Of a stretch of 64,000 bases of DNA, positions 50,535-59,695 are shown one piece after another. The position numbers were made by a program, and so were the translations under genes. Origin of the DNA: Solirubrobacter deserti. GTDB taxonomy: Bacteria; Actinomycetota; Thermoleophilia; Solirubrobacterales; Solirubrobacteraceae. Under the pieces are notes generated by a model. That model was given only the letters and a program-made list of their open reading frames with translations, was not told where the DNA came from and searched no databases. Numbering within the stretch: the first letter of the stretch is position 1; each line of letters opens with the position of its first letter. Location: contig NZ_QPKJ02000007.1 in NCBI RefSeq assembly GCF_003344625.1, forward strand, positions 310,001 to 374,000, given 5' to 3'.

Positions 50535-51701
50535 GTGGCAGTTCCGTCGACACTTCGGCTGGCGCGGACCGGTGAGGTCCTCGATCTGCTGCGACGCGGC
50601 GGAGCCGAGACGACGGCCGACCTGGCGGCCGAGATGGGCGTCGCCCGCTCTACTGTCACCGAGCGTCTCGAGGTGCTCTTCCAGCACGGGCTGATCGTCA
50701 CCGTGGGGGAGACGAGCGGCGCCCGCGGGCGCCCCGCCAGCCGGCTCGCCTTCAACGCCTCCGCCGGCGTGACGCTGGCCGCGCAGGTCGGCATGAGCGG
50801 CGTGCTGATGGCCGTGACCGACCTGGCCGCCGAGGTGCTCTGGTACCGCAAGGTGGACCTCGACGTCTCCAAGGGGCCGGAGGAGTTGCTGCGCGTCCTC
50901 GACGCGCACTTCAGCGAGGCGCTCAGCGACCTCGGCAAGCAGGCCGGGCGCCTGTACGGCATGGGCATCGGGCTCGCGGGCGACCTCGAGATCGCCGGCA
51001 CGGCCGTGTCCTGGCGCGCCTTCCCGCTCGCCGACCGCCTGCGCGCGCGCTTCGAGTGCCCGGTGCTGGTCGACCGCGACGTGAACTTCCTCGCGCTCGG
51101 CGAGCACCGCACGAGTTGGCCCGACGCGCGCGTGTTCCTGTGCCTGAAGGTCGGCACGGTGATCGCGTGCGGGCTGATCATCGACGGCCAGGTGGTGCGC
51201 GGCGCGACCGGCTTGCTGGGCGAGGTCGGTCACACCAAGGTCGCCGGCGAGGACGCACCCTGCACCTGTGGTAGCACCGGCTGTCTTAACACCGTCGCCA
51301 GCGGCATGGCGCTCGCGGCCCAGCTCAACGAGCAGGGCTTCGACGTCCACAGCGCGCGCGAGGTGTCCGAGCTCGCCGACCGCGGCGTGCTCGAGGCCGT
51401 CCAGGCCGTCCGCGCCGCCGGCCGCCAGATCGGCGAGGTCATGGCCGCCGCCATCAACCTGCTCAACCCGGACGTGATCGCCGTCTGGGGCTACCTCGTG
51501 GACACCGGCGACCAGTTCCTCGCCGGCATGCAGGAAGCGATCTACAAGACGGCGCTCCCGGCCTCCGCCCGCGCCGTCTCGCTCGCGCGACCCCCGCACG
51601 GCGACGACGCCGGCCTGCGGGGCGCCGCGCTCACGGTGATCGAGCACACGCTCCAGCCCGAGGCGATCGACGCCTTCGTGGCTGACTCGGCCGCCGCCTA
51701 A
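50535..51701 (+). CDS. ROK family transcriptional regulator
   Basis: A 388-residue NagC/XylR-type repressor. The N-terminal wHTH reads EVLDLLRRGGAETTADLAAEMGVARSTVTERLEVL; the ROK domain has GIGLAGDLEIAG, DRDVNFLALGEH and the zinc segment GHTKVAGEDAPCTCGSTGCLN, where the usual Glu after GC is Leu-Asn. Such proteins sense sugars or sugar phosphates. GTG at 50535 chosen from promoter position; an ATG at 50490 is also in frame but precedes the -10. It stands at the head of the catabolic and transport locus that follows. Confidence 0.93.
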   Translation: MAVPSTLRLARTGEVLDLLRRGGAETTADLAAEMGVARSTVTERLEVLFQHGLIVTVGETSGARGRPASRLAFNASAGVTLAAQVGMSGVLMAVTDLAAEVLWYRKVDLDVSKGPEELLRVLDAHFSEALSDLGKQAGRLYGMGIGLAGDLEIAGTAVSWRAFPLADRLRARFECPVLVDRDVNFLALGEHRTSWPDARVFLCLKVGTVIACGLIIDGQVVRGATGLLGEVGHTKVAGEDAPCTCGSTGCLNTVASGMALAAQLNEQGFDVHSAREVSELADRGVLEAVQAVRAAGRQIGEVMAAAINLLNPDVIAVWGYLVDTGDQFLAGMQEAIYKTALPASARAVSLARPPHGDDAGLRGAALTVIEHTLQPEAIDAFVADSAAA

Positions 51702-51790
51702 TCCGCCGCGTCACACGCCGTCACCGCGCGCTGTATGCGTCGCCGGTCCGTGCATTCCAAATGGATTATCTCGGCGATCCACAAAAAGAG

Positions 51791-51818
51791 TTGCACGCTC
51801 GCCGTTAATTGGTAGGGT
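51791..51818 (+). promoter_or_regulatory. promoter for the catabolic/transport operon
   Basis: TTGCAC at 51791-51796 and TAGGGT at 51813-51818, with 16 bases between, lie 29 bases before the epimerase ATG. A GAGGAGAGGAG purine run provides the ribosome site. The 89 bases before it (from the ROK stop) are unusually AT-rich for this genome, a likely operator zone for the ROK protein. Confidence 0.5.
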
Positions 51819-51846
51819 TCGCCAAAGAGCGAGGAGAGGAGACTCG

Positions 51847-52710
51847 ATGAACCCCTTGGGGGCATCGACATGGATTTGGACGTCCCCGTTCGGGGACGAG
51901 CAGCTCGGTTTGGTTGGCCGAGCCAAGGAATTCGGCTTCGACGTGTTGGAGATCGCGGTGGAGGAGCCGGGTCTGATCACGGGCACGCGGTTGCGCGACG
52001 CCGGTGAGCGGGCCGGCGTGACCTTCACGGTCTGCGGCGCGTTCGGCCCCGATCGTGATCTGTCGCACGAGGACGCCGGGATCCGCGCGACGGGAATCGA
52101 CTACGTCAAGGCCTGCGTGGACTTGGCCGCCGAACTCGGCGCGCCGCACTTCGTCGGCCCGATGTACTCGGCCGTGGGCAAGACGCGCATGCTCGAGCCG
52201 CACGAGCGCGCCGCTCAGCGCGCGCTCGCGGCGGAGAGTCTCAAGCGCGTGGCCGAGTACGCGGCGCAACGCGACGTCAAGCTCGCCGTCGAGCCGCTCA
52301 ACCGCTTCGAGACGGACCTGATCAACACGGCCGAGCAGGTGCTCGAGCTGCTCGACGAGGTCGGCTCGCCGCAGCTCGGCGTGCTGCTGGACACGTTCCA
52401 CATGAACATCGACGAGAAGTCGATCGGCGACGCGGTGCGCCTCGTCGGCGATCGGCTCCTCCAGGTGCACACGTGCGAGAACGACCGCGGCACGCCCGGC
52501 ACCGGCCACATCCCGTGGAGCGACCTCTTCGGCGCGCTCCGCGACATCGACTTCGACGGCCCGCTGGTGATCGAGTCCTTCACCCCTGAGCTGAAGGAGA
52601 TCGCGAAGGCCGTGTCCCTGTGGCGTCCCCTCGACGCCCCGAGCGACGAGCTCGCCAAGCGCGGCGCCGCGTTCCTGCGCGAGTCGCTGACCCCCGCCGT
52701 CGCGGCCTGA
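51847..52710 (+). CDS. sugar phosphate isomerase/epimerase family protein
   Basis: A 287-residue TIM-barrel of the D-tagatose/D-psicose 3-epimerase group. The metal site is visible: Glu in AVEPLNRFETDLINT, Asp in LLDTFHMNIDE, His-x-x-Glu in VHTCENDRGTPGTGHIPW and Glu in LVIESF. Acts on a free ketose or a 3-keto sugar; 3-ketoglycoside lyase/epimerase is plausible next to a Gfo/Idh/MocA gene and a ThuA protein. First gene of the operon; the next starts 14 bases after it. Confidence 0.92.
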   Translation: MNPLGASTWIWTSPFGDEQLGLVGRAKEFGFDVLEIAVEEPGLITGTRLRDAGERAGVTFTVCGAFGPDRDLSHEDAGIRATGIDYVKACVDLAAELGAPHFVGPMYSAVGKTRMLEPHERAAQRALAAESLKRVAEYAAQRDVKLAVEPLNRFETDLINTAEQVLELLDEVGSPQLGVLLDTFHMNIDEKSIGDAVRLVGDRLLQVHTCENDRGTPGTGHIPWSDLFGALRDIDFDGPLVIESFTPELKEIAKAVSLWRPLDAPSDELAKRGAAFLRESLTPAVAA

Positions 52711-52724
52711 GACGAGGAGACCCT

Positions 52725-53855
52725 GTGATTCGAGTGGCGATGATCGGGCTCGGCTTCGGCGCCGAGTTCATCCCGATCTACCAGCAGCACCCGGACGCGG
52801 AGCTGGCGGCGATCTGCCGCCGCGATCGGGCGGGCCTCGACGAGGTGGGCGACCACTTCGGCGTCGACAAGCGCTACACGGACTACCGCGAGCTGCTCAA
52901 GGACCCGGACATCGACGCGGTCCACATCAACTCGCCGATCCCCGACCACGCGTGGATGACGCTCGAGGCGCTGGAGGCCGGCAAGCACGTGGCGTGCACC
53001 GTGCCGATGGCGACGTCCATCGAGGACTGCCAGAGGATCGTCGACGCGGTCGAGCGGACCGGCCTGAAGTACATGATGATGGAGACGGTCGTCTACGCCC
53101 GCGAGTACCTGTACATCAAGGAGCTCTACGACACGGGCGAGCTCGGCAAGCTGCAGTTCCTGCAGGCCAGCCACATGCAGGACATGGACGGGTGGCCCGA
53201 CTACTGGCCCGGGCTGCCGCCGATGTGGTACGCGACGCATTGCGTGGGGCCGATGCTGGCGCTCACGGATGCGACCGCCGAGGTCGTCTCCTGCTTCGGC
53301 TCGGGCACGATCCGCGACGAGCTGATCGAGCACTACGGCTCGCCGTTCGCGGTCGAGTCCGCGCACATCAAGCTGCAGGACTCCGACGTCTCGGCGCGCA
53401 TCTACCGCAGCCTGTTCGACGTCGCGCGCCAGTACCGCGAGAGCATCGACGTCTACGGCTCCAAGCAGGCGTTCGAATGGACGCTGATCGAGGGCGGCAA
53501 GCACGTGCTGCACACGGCCAAGAAGCCCGAGCCCGAGATCCCGCAGGAGATCGACGTGCCGGACTTCGCGCACCGCCTGCCGGAGCCGATCCAGCGCTTC
53601 ACCACCAAGGGCGTCTACGACGACGAGGAGACGCATCTCTCCTTCACCCAGGGCGCGGGCCATGGCGGCTCGCACCCGCACCTCGTGCACGAGTTCGTGT
53701 CCGCGCTCACCGAAGCCCGGGCCCCGTTCCCGGACGCCCGCCGCTCGGCCAACTGGACGTGCGTCGGCCTGTGCGCGCACGAGTCCGCGCTCAAGGGCGG
53801 CGAGCTCGTGCGCCTGCCCGAGTTCACCCTGCGGCCGGAGGCCGTCGCGGGCTGA
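52725..53855 (+). CDS. Gfo/Idh/MocA family oxidoreductase with atypical active site
   Basis: A 376-residue NAD(P)-dependent sugar oxidoreductase: GLGFGAEFIPIY binds the cofactor; YTDYRELLKDPDIDAVHINSPIPDH follows. The usual EKP motif, whose Lys is catalytic, is replaced in HVACTVPMATS by Thr-Val-Pro, so the mechanism or even catalysis may differ; the later WYATHCVGPMLAL His is present. Its C-terminal domain is complete (HPHLVHEFVSALTEARAPFPD). GTG start after GACGAGGAGA. Likely partner of the epimerase in sugar oxidation. Confidence 0.9.
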   Translation: MIRVAMIGLGFGAEFIPIYQQHPDAELAAICRRDRAGLDEVGDHFGVDKRYTDYRELLKDPDIDAVHINSPIPDHAWMTLEALEAGKHVACTVPMATSIEDCQRIVDAVERTGLKYMMMETVVYAREYLYIKELYDTGELGKLQFLQASHMQDMDGWPDYWPGLPPMWYATHCVGPMLALTDATAEVVSCFGSGTIRDELIEHYGSPFAVESAHIKLQDSDVSARIYRSLFDVARQYRESIDVYGSKQAFEWTLIEGGKHVLHTAKKPEPEIPQEIDVPDFAHRLPEPIQRFTTKGVYDDEETHLSFTQGAGHGGSHPHLVHEFVSALTEARAPFPDARRSANWTCVGLCAHESALKGGELVRLPEFTLRPEAVAG

Positions 53856-54748
53856 TGAGCATGCCGGCCACAAAGGCGGCGGAGCGGGTCGAGCTGACCA
53901 ACCAGCTCGGCATGTCGGTGTCCGTGCTCACGTACGGCGGGATCCTGCAGACGGTGCGGCTGCCCGACGGCTTCAACGTCGCGCTCGGCCACGACGACGT
54001 CGCCGACTACGAGCACGCGGTGCCGCGGTACATGGGCGCGCTGATCGGGCGCTACGCGAACCGGATCGCCGGCGCGCGCTTCACGCTCGACGGCGTCGAG
54101 CACGAGCTGACGGCCAACGACGGGCCCAACTGCCTGCACGGCGGCGACGAGTTCGACCGCGCGCTGTGGGCGGCCGAGCCCGTCCGCGACGGCGTCCGGT
54201 TGACCCACGTCAGCCCGGACGGCGAGCACGGCTTCCCCGGCACGGTCACCGCGCACGTCACCTACACGCTCGCGCCGCGGCGCAACCAGCTCAAGCTCGA
54301 CTTCGAGGCGACCACGGACGCGCCGACGGTCGTGTCGCTCACGACGCACAGCTACTGGCGGCTCGGGGACGGCGTCCCGGTCCTGCAGATCCTCGCCGAC
54401 CGCTATACGCCGGTCGACGCCCAGTTGATCCCGACGGGTGAGATCGCCTGGGTCGCGGGCACCGAGATGGACTTCCGGGTCGCGCGGCGGCTCGAGCGCG
54501 AGTACGACCACAACTGGGTGCTCAACGCCCAGGGGCTTGCGGCGGTGCTGCGCGATCCCGCCTCCGGCCGCGTGCTGCGCCTCAGCACGACCGAGCCGGG
54601 GCTGCAGGTCTACACGCACACGGGGGTCGCGCTCGAGCCCCAGCGCTTCCCGGACTCGCCCAACCAGCCGCACTTCCCGACCGCGGTGCTGCGGCCGGGG
54701 CAGACGTGGCGGGCGACGACGACCTACGACTTCGAGGTCCGGCGATGA
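53855..54748 (+). CDS. aldose 1-epimerase (mutarotase)
   Basis: A 297-residue GalM-type protein. Conserved: GRYANRIAGARFTLDG, NCLHGGDEFD, the catalytic His in TTHSYWRL and the C-terminal Glu in GVALEPQRFPDSPN. It interconverts alpha and beta anomers of the sugar taken up. The ATG overlaps the stop of the oxidoreductase (TGATG) and its own stop overlaps livH's ATG (ATGA), so transport and metabolism are translated together. The exact sugar is unknown. Confidence 0.93.
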   Translation: MSMPATKAAERVELTNQLGMSVSVLTYGGILQTVRLPDGFNVALGHDDVADYEHAVPRYMGALIGRYANRIAGARFTLDGVEHELTANDGPNCLHGGDEFDRALWAAEPVRDGVRLTHVSPDGEHGFPGTVTAHVTYTLAPRRNQLKLDFEATTDAPTVVSLTTHSYWRLGDGVPVLQILADRYTPVDAQLIPTGEIAWVAGTEMDFRVARRLEREYDHNWVLNAQGLAAVLRDPASGRVLRLSTTEPGLQVYTHTGVALEPQRFPDSPNQPHFPTAVLRPGQTWRATTTYDFEVRR

Positions 54749-55695
54749 ACCAGTTCGTCACCGTGACGCTCAACGGGCTCACGCTCGCGGCGCTGTACTT
54801 CGTGGTCGCGAGCGGGTTCACGCTGATCTTCGGCCTGATGCGCGTCGTCAACATGGCGCACGGCGCGCTGTACCTGCTCGGCGGCTACATCGCGCTGGAG
54901 ATCCAGACGCGCTGGTTCGAGGACGAGGGCTCCGGTCTGGGCCTCTCGCTCAGCGGCGCCTCCGACACCGAGTACAGCGTCTTCGCCTGGTTCGTCCCGC
55001 TCGTGCTGGCGACGCTGATCATCGGCGTCCTCGGGGTGGTCCTGCAGCAGGTGTTCCTGCGCTGGAACCAGGGGCAGGACCTGCGCCAGGCGCTGATCAC
55101 GATCGCGCTGAGCGTGATCCTGGCCGACCAGATGCTCGCCTACTGGGGCGGCATCTCCAAGGACATCGCGGCGCCTTCCGCGTGGCCCACCAGCATCACG
55201 CTCCCGGGCGACGTGCGCTTCGGCTTCTTCCGCGGCGTGGTCGTGCTGGCCGCGGCGCTGATCATCGGCCTCGGCCTGTACCTGATCATCAAGCGCACGC
55301 GCTTCGGCAAGATCGTGCGCGCCGGCGTCGACGACCGCGACATGGTCTCCGCGCTCGGCATCAACGTCAACCGCGTCTTCATCGGGATGTTCTTCCTGGG
55401 CGCGATGCTCGCGGGCATCGGCGGCGTGCTGGGCGGGACGATGATTTCGCTCGCGCCCGGCCAGGACACGGCGTTCCTGCTGAACTCGCTGATCGTCGTG
55501 ATCATCGGCGGGATGGGGTCGCTGGGCGGCGCCGCCATCGGCGCGCTCGCGCTCGGCCTCGTGGACGCGTACGCGGACGTCTACCTCGTCTTCGGCGACG
55601 TCGATCTCACCAACTACTCGATCATCGTGACGTTCGCGCTGCTCGTGGGCGTGCTCGCCGTGCGGCCGCTCGGCCTGTTCGGGAGGCCCGCATGA
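54745..55695 (+). CDS. LivH-type ABC transporter permease
   Basis: A 316-residue inner-membrane permease of the branched-chain amino acid (HAAT/LIV) family: LAALYFVVASGFTLIFGLMRVVNMAHGALYLLGGY at the start, DRDMVSALGINVNRVFIGMFFLGAMLAG and VVIIGGMGSLGGAAIGALALGLVDAY. Eight helices. An insert of about 20 residues after the second helix (RWFEDEGSGLGLS) is unusual. Coupled to the aldose epimerase, so the substrate may be a sugar-related compound rather than an amino acid. Confidence 0.95.
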   Translation: MNQFVTVTLNGLTLAALYFVVASGFTLIFGLMRVVNMAHGALYLLGGYIALEIQTRWFEDEGSGLGLSLSGASDTEYSVFAWFVPLVLATLIIGVLGVVLQQVFLRWNQGQDLRQALITIALSVILADQMLAYWGGISKDIAAPSAWPTSITLPGDVRFGFFRGVVVLAAALIIGLGLYLIIKRTRFGKIVRAGVDDRDMVSALGINVNRVFIGMFFLGAMLAGIGGVLGGTMISLAPGQDTAFLLNSLIVVIIGGMGSLGGAAIGALALGLVDAYADVYLVFGDVDLTNYSIIVTFALLVGVLAVRPLGLFGRPA

Positions 55696-56732
55696 ACCCC
55701 ATCGTCTCGACGAAGCGGTTCTCGTGGCCGGCGCTGATCGTCGTCGTCGCGCTGGCCGCGATCGCGCCGCTGCTGGTCAGCGACTTCTTCCTGAACTCGA
55801 TCCTGACCAAGGCGCTGTGGCTCGGCATCGCGGCCGCGAGCCTGATCTTCCTCGCGGCGTACGCCGGGATGGTCTCGCTCGGCCAGGTCGGCATCTACGG
55901 GATCGCGGGCATGGCCTACGCGAACCTGGTGCTCGCCGACGGTGGCGCGGGCGCGGCCTGGAACCCCTACCTGGCGCTGATCGGCGCGCTCGTCATCGCC
56001 ACGGTCGTCGGGCTCGGCTTCGGCTGGATCGCGGCCCGCAGCGAAGGCATCTACTTCCTGATGATCACGCTCGCGTTCAGCGTGCTCGTCTACTACTTCT
56101 TCAGCCAGGTCACCGGGCTCTCGGGCTTCGGCGGCATCAACAGCGTGGACCTGCCGGGCGTGGTCGGCTCGCCCGAGACCGACCCGGTGCCGCGCTACTT
56201 CCTGACGCTCGTGGTCGCGGTCCTGGTCTTCCTCGGCCTCGGCGCGCTCTCGCGGACCGCGTTCGGCCTCGGCATGCAGGGCGTGCGCGACGAACCGGCC
56301 CGCATGCGCGCGCTCGGCTTCGACGTGACCCGGCACCGCACGCTGGCGTTCGGCGTCGCCGCCTTCGTCGCCGGGGTCGCCGGCGTGCTGTCGGTCTTCT
56401 ACAACACCCGCATCACGCCGGGTTCGATCAACCTGGCGCAGACGATCGACGTCCTGATCGTGGCCGTCATCGGCGGTCTGTACCGGCTCGAGGGAGCGTG
56501 GGTCGGCGCGCTCACCTACGCGCTGATCGACAACTACTCGCGCGAGTGGGTGCCGGAAGTCGGCAACGTGCTCGGCCCCGCGCGCTTCAACACGCTGATC
56601 GGCGTGCTGTTCCTGATCATCGTCCTCGCGTCCCCAGGCGGCCTGATCGGCATCTGGGACTCGCTGATGGCGAAGGTCCGGACCCCACGCCGCGCACCGG
56701 CGCCCAAACCGGTGCCGCAGACAATCGAATAG
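55692..56732 (+). CDS. LivM-type ABC transporter permease
   Basis: A 346-residue second permease: LAAYAGMVSLGQVGIYGIAGMAYANLVL, GSPETDPVPRYFL loop, RDEPARMRALGFDVTRHRTLAFGVAAFVAGVAGVL, and a final GLIGIWDSLMAKVR. The ATG overlaps livH's stop. With LivH it forms the membrane channel. Confidence 0.95.
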   Translation: MNPIVSTKRFSWPALIVVVALAAIAPLLVSDFFLNSILTKALWLGIAAASLIFLAAYAGMVSLGQVGIYGIAGMAYANLVLADGGAGAAWNPYLALIGALVIATVVGLGFGWIAARSEGIYFLMITLAFSVLVYYFFSQVTGLSGFGGINSVDLPGVVGSPETDPVPRYFLTLVVAVLVFLGLGALSRTAFGLGMQGVRDEPARMRALGFDVTRHRTLAFGVAAFVAGVAGVLSVFYNTRITPGSINLAQTIDVLIVAVIGGLYRLEGAWVGALTYALIDNYSREWVPEVGNVLGPARFNTLIGVLFLIIVLASPGGLIGIWDSLMAKVRTPRRAPAPKPVPQTIE

Positions 56733-56750
56733 TCACAGAGGGGAGAGAGG

Positions 56751-58166
56751 ATGTTCAGACGTTCACACGTCGCGCTGGTCGCTGCGTGCGCGGTGTTCGC
56801 CGCCTGCGGGTCCGAGAGCAACGATGACGCCGACAAGGGCGCCGACACGAACAAGGCCGCGGAGGGCGGCGGTGGCGGCGATCCGATCAAGATCGGCTTC
56901 CTGTCGGACTGCGAGGGCGCGTTCGGCTCGTTCTTCGAGCCGACGGCCTCGGGCGCGAACCTCGCGCTGATCAAGTACGCGGGCGCCAAGCCGGCCGGCG
57001 AGAAGCCGACCGACGGCGTCACGGGCGCGACGATCGCCGGCAAGCCGGTGGAGATCGTCGGCTACGGCTGCGCGGACGACACCGCCGACAAGGCGATCGA
57101 GGAGACGCGCCGCCTGATGGAGCAGGAGGACGCCGACGTGCTGATCGGCCCGCTCTCCGGCGACGAGGGCATCGCGGTCGCCAACTACGCCAAGGAGCAC
57201 CCGGACAAGACGTTCGTCAACGGCATCGCCGGCGCGCAGGACTCGACGCTGAAGGTGCAGGCGCCGAACTTCTTCCGCTTCCACCCGGACGGCGCGCAGT
57301 GGTCCGCGGGCCTGGGCGACTACGCCTACAACGAGCTGGGGTGGAAGAACGCGGCGATCATTGGTGACGACTACTCGTTCCCGTACACCTCGCTGGCCGG
57401 CTTCGTGGCCGAGTTCTGCGCCATCGGCGGCCAGATCCCCAAGCGCGTGTGGGCGCCGCTGGGCGAGGAGGACTACTCGTCCTACATCTCCCAGATCCCC
57501 GAGGACGTCGACGGCCTCTACGTCGGCATCGGCGGCTCGGGCCTGATCTCGTTCATCAAGCAGTACGAGGAGCAGCGCGGCCGCGTGGACACCGAGCGCA
57601 TGCTCGGCAACGTCTTCTGGGACGACCCGCTCGTGCTCAAGGAGGTCGGCAAGTCGCTCGTGGGCGGCGTGACCTCCGCCATGACCGCCGCCGACTCGGA
57701 CTCGCCCGAGGTCGCGGCCTACATCCAGGGCCTCAAGGACAACTACGGCGATGAGATCGCCGGCGCCGGCCCGTCCGTGTTCACCTACGGCTACTACACC
57801 GGCATGACGGCGCTGATCAAGGCGCTGGAGGCCGTCGGCGGCGACGTCGCCGACCAGAGCAAGCTGCAGGCCGAGCTGGCCAAGACCACGCTGTCCGGCG
57901 ACGAGGCCCCGTGGGGCGACGTCAAGCTCGACTCCAACCGCCAGGCGGTCTCGAACGTCTTCCTGAAGAAGATCGTCGAGGACACGACGGGCGACGGCGT
58001 GCCGGACGTGCAGACGTTCGCGCGCGTGAACGAGGTCGACCAGACCTTCAACGGCGCCTTCTCGGCCGACACGCCCGCTCCGGACCGCGACAACCCGAAG
58101 TGCGAGGCCGGCGAGGCCCCGCCGTGGGTCGGCAAGGCCGAAGACGTGAGCTTCGCGAAGAAGTAG
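56751..58166 (+). CDS. ABC transporter substrate-binding lipoprotein (LIV type)
   Basis: A 471-residue binding protein. The lipobox VFAACGS at residue 15-21 anchors it; an acidic linker (ESNDDADKGADTN) leads to a periplasmic-binding fold type I: IKIGFLSDCEGAFGSFFEP, IGPLSGDEGIAVANYAKEH, NFFRFHPDGAQWSAGLGDYA, GWKNAAIIGDDYSFPY and FTYGYYTGMTALIKALE. The ligand residues of LivJ (Ser-x-Gly and Thr-Glu) are not conserved, which argues against a plain leucine/valine ligand. ATG with a GGGGAGAGAGG ribosome site. Confidence 0.94.
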   Translation: MFRRSHVALVAACAVFAACGSESNDDADKGADTNKAAEGGGGGDPIKIGFLSDCEGAFGSFFEPTASGANLALIKYAGAKPAGEKPTDGVTGATIAGKPVEIVGYGCADDTADKAIEETRRLMEQEDADVLIGPLSGDEGIAVANYAKEHPDKTFVNGIAGAQDSTLKVQAPNFFRFHPDGAQWSAGLGDYAYNELGWKNAAIIGDDYSFPYTSLAGFVAEFCAIGGQIPKRVWAPLGEEDYSSYISQIPEDVDGLYVGIGGSGLISFIKQYEEQRGRVDTERMLGNVFWDDPLVLKEVGKSLVGGVTSAMTAADSDSPEVAAYIQGLKDNYGDEIAGAGPSVFTYGYYTGMTALIKALEAVGGDVADQSKLQAELAKTTLSGDEAPWGDVKLDSNRQAVSNVFLKKIVEDTTGDGVPDVQTFARVNEVDQTFNGAFSADTPAPDRDNPKCEAGEAPPWVGKAEDVSFAKK

Positions 58167-58173
58167 TGATGTG

Positions 58174-58953
58174 ATGGCGACCCCAGCAACAGCAGCCGAA
58201 CCGGCGATCCTGCGCTTGAGCGGGATCGATCGCCGGTTCGGCGGGGTCCACGCCGTGCGCGGCGTGGACCTCGAGGTGCGGCCCGGCGAGCGCCGGGCCG
58301 TGCTCGGCCCCAACGGGGCCGGCAAGACGACGGTGTTCAACCTGATCTCGGGGGAGTTCCCGCCGAGCAGCGGTCGCGTCGAGCTCTTCGGCCACGACGT
58401 GACGAACCTGCCCGCCCGCAAGCGCGCCCGCATGGGGCTCTCGCGGACGTTCCAGACGTCGCGGCTGTTCGCTGGGCTGAGCGTCGAGGACAACCTGTTC
58501 CTCGGCGCGCTGGGCGTGGGCGCGGGGCACCTGCGGATGGTGCCCTCGTCCAAGGACGGTCGCCTGCGCGAGCAGGCGCGCGCGATGGCGTCGCAGGTCG
58601 GCCTCGACAGCCGGCTCGACGACCTCGTGATGGACCTCTCGCACGGTGAGCAGCGCCAGCTCGAGGTGGGCATGGCGCTGGTCGCCGAGCCGAAGCTGCT
58701 GATGCTCGACGAGCCCGCCGCCGGCCTCTCGCGCGCGGAGCGCGTGAAGCTCACGGAGATGCTGCTCGGGCTGGATGAGTCGATCACGCTGATCCTCATC
58801 GAGCACGACATGGACGTCGCCCTGCGCGTGGCGCAGTGGGTGACGATGATGCACGACGGCGCGGTGATCGTGGAGGGCACGCCGGAGGAGATCCGCGGCA
58901 ACCAGACCGTGCACGACCTCTACCTGGGATCGGGGCTGATCTCGCATGAGTGA
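58174..58953 (+). CDS. LivG-type ABC transporter ATP-binding protein
   Basis: A 259-residue ATPase: Walker A GPNGAGKTT, LFAGLSVEDNLFLGALG, signature LSHGEQRQLEVGMAL, Walker B LLMLDEPAAGLS and the switch IEHDMDVAL. A GTG one codon earlier is an alternative start. The signature LSHGE instead of LSGGE is common in LivG proteins. Eight-base overlap with livF. Confidence 0.95.
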   Translation: MATPATAAEPAILRLSGIDRRFGGVHAVRGVDLEVRPGERRAVLGPNGAGKTTVFNLISGEFPPSSGRVELFGHDVTNLPARKRARMGLSRTFQTSRLFAGLSVEDNLFLGALGVGAGHLRMVPSSKDGRLREQARAMASQVGLDSRLDDLVMDLSHGEQRQLEVGMALVAEPKLLMLDEPAAGLSRAERVKLTEMLLGLDESITLILIEHDMDVALRVAQWVTMMHDGAVIVEGTPEEIRGNQTVHDLYLGSGLISHE

Positions 58954-59677
58954 GCCGCTGCTGGTCATCGAGGACCTGCACGCCTACTACGGCACGGCGC
59001 ACGTCGTCGAAGGCGCGTCGCTCACGATGGGCGCCGAGCCCGTCGCGCTGATCGGCCGCAACGGCATGGGCAAGTCGACGCTGTGCAAGGCGCTGTCGGG
59101 GACGCTCGGCGTCAACGGCCGCACGACGGGCTCGGTCCGCCTCGACGGGGCCGACATCCAGGGCAAGGCCGCGCACAAGATCGCCAAGGCGGGAGTCGGC
59201 TACGTGCCCCAGGGCCGGCGACTGTTCCAGTCGCTGACCGTGGACGAGCACCTGCAGATCGTGGGCGCGTCCTCGAAGGCCGCCTGGACGCCCAAGCGCG
59301 TCTACGAGCTGTTCCCGCGCCTGGCCGAGCGCAAGCACGTCTCCGGCACGTCGCTGTCCGGCGGCGAGCAGGAGATGCTCTCGATCGGCCGGGCGCTGCT
59401 CACCAACCCGAAGCTGTTGATCATGGACGAGCCGTCAGAGGGACTGGCTCCGACCGTGGTCGAGACGCTGATCGAGACGATCAAGGACCTCGCGGCCGCC
59501 GGTATGGGGCTGCTGGTGGTCGAGCAGAACCTCGGCGTTGCGACCGCGCTCGCCGATCGTGTAGTGGTGATGGTGTCCGGGTCGATCGCTACGGAGACGA
59601 CCTCGGGCCAGCTGTTGTCCGACCCCGAGCAGCAGAAGCGCTACCTCGGGGTGGAACCGCTCGCCGAAGCGGCGTAA
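58946..59677 (+). CDS. LivF-type ABC transporter ATP-binding protein
   Basis: A 243-residue ATPase: Walker A GRNGMGKST, VGYVPQGRRLFQSLTVDEHLQI, signature LSGGEQEMLSIGRALL, Walker B LLIMDEPSEGLAP and VVEQNLGVATALADR. With LivG it drives the importer. ATG start inside livG. 18 bases separate it from the giant ThuA protein. Confidence 0.95.
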   Translation: MSEPLLVIEDLHAYYGTAHVVEGASLTMGAEPVALIGRNGMGKSTLCKALSGTLGVNGRTTGSVRLDGADIQGKAAHKIAKAGVGYVPQGRRLFQSLTVDEHLQIVGASSKAAWTPKRVYELFPRLAERKHVSGTSLSGGEQEMLSIGRALLTNPKLLIMDEPSEGLAPTVVETLIETIKDLAAAGMGLLVVEQNLGVATALADRVVVMVSGSIATETTSGQLLSDPEQQKRYLGVEPLAEAA

Positions 59678-59695
59678 AGAGGAGAGAGGGAACTC

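Noticed and set aside
54745..59677. Calling the transporter a leucine/isoleucine/valine importer
   Set aside because: All coupled enzymes are sugar-type and the binding protein lacks the usual ligand residues; only the family, not the substrate, is supported.
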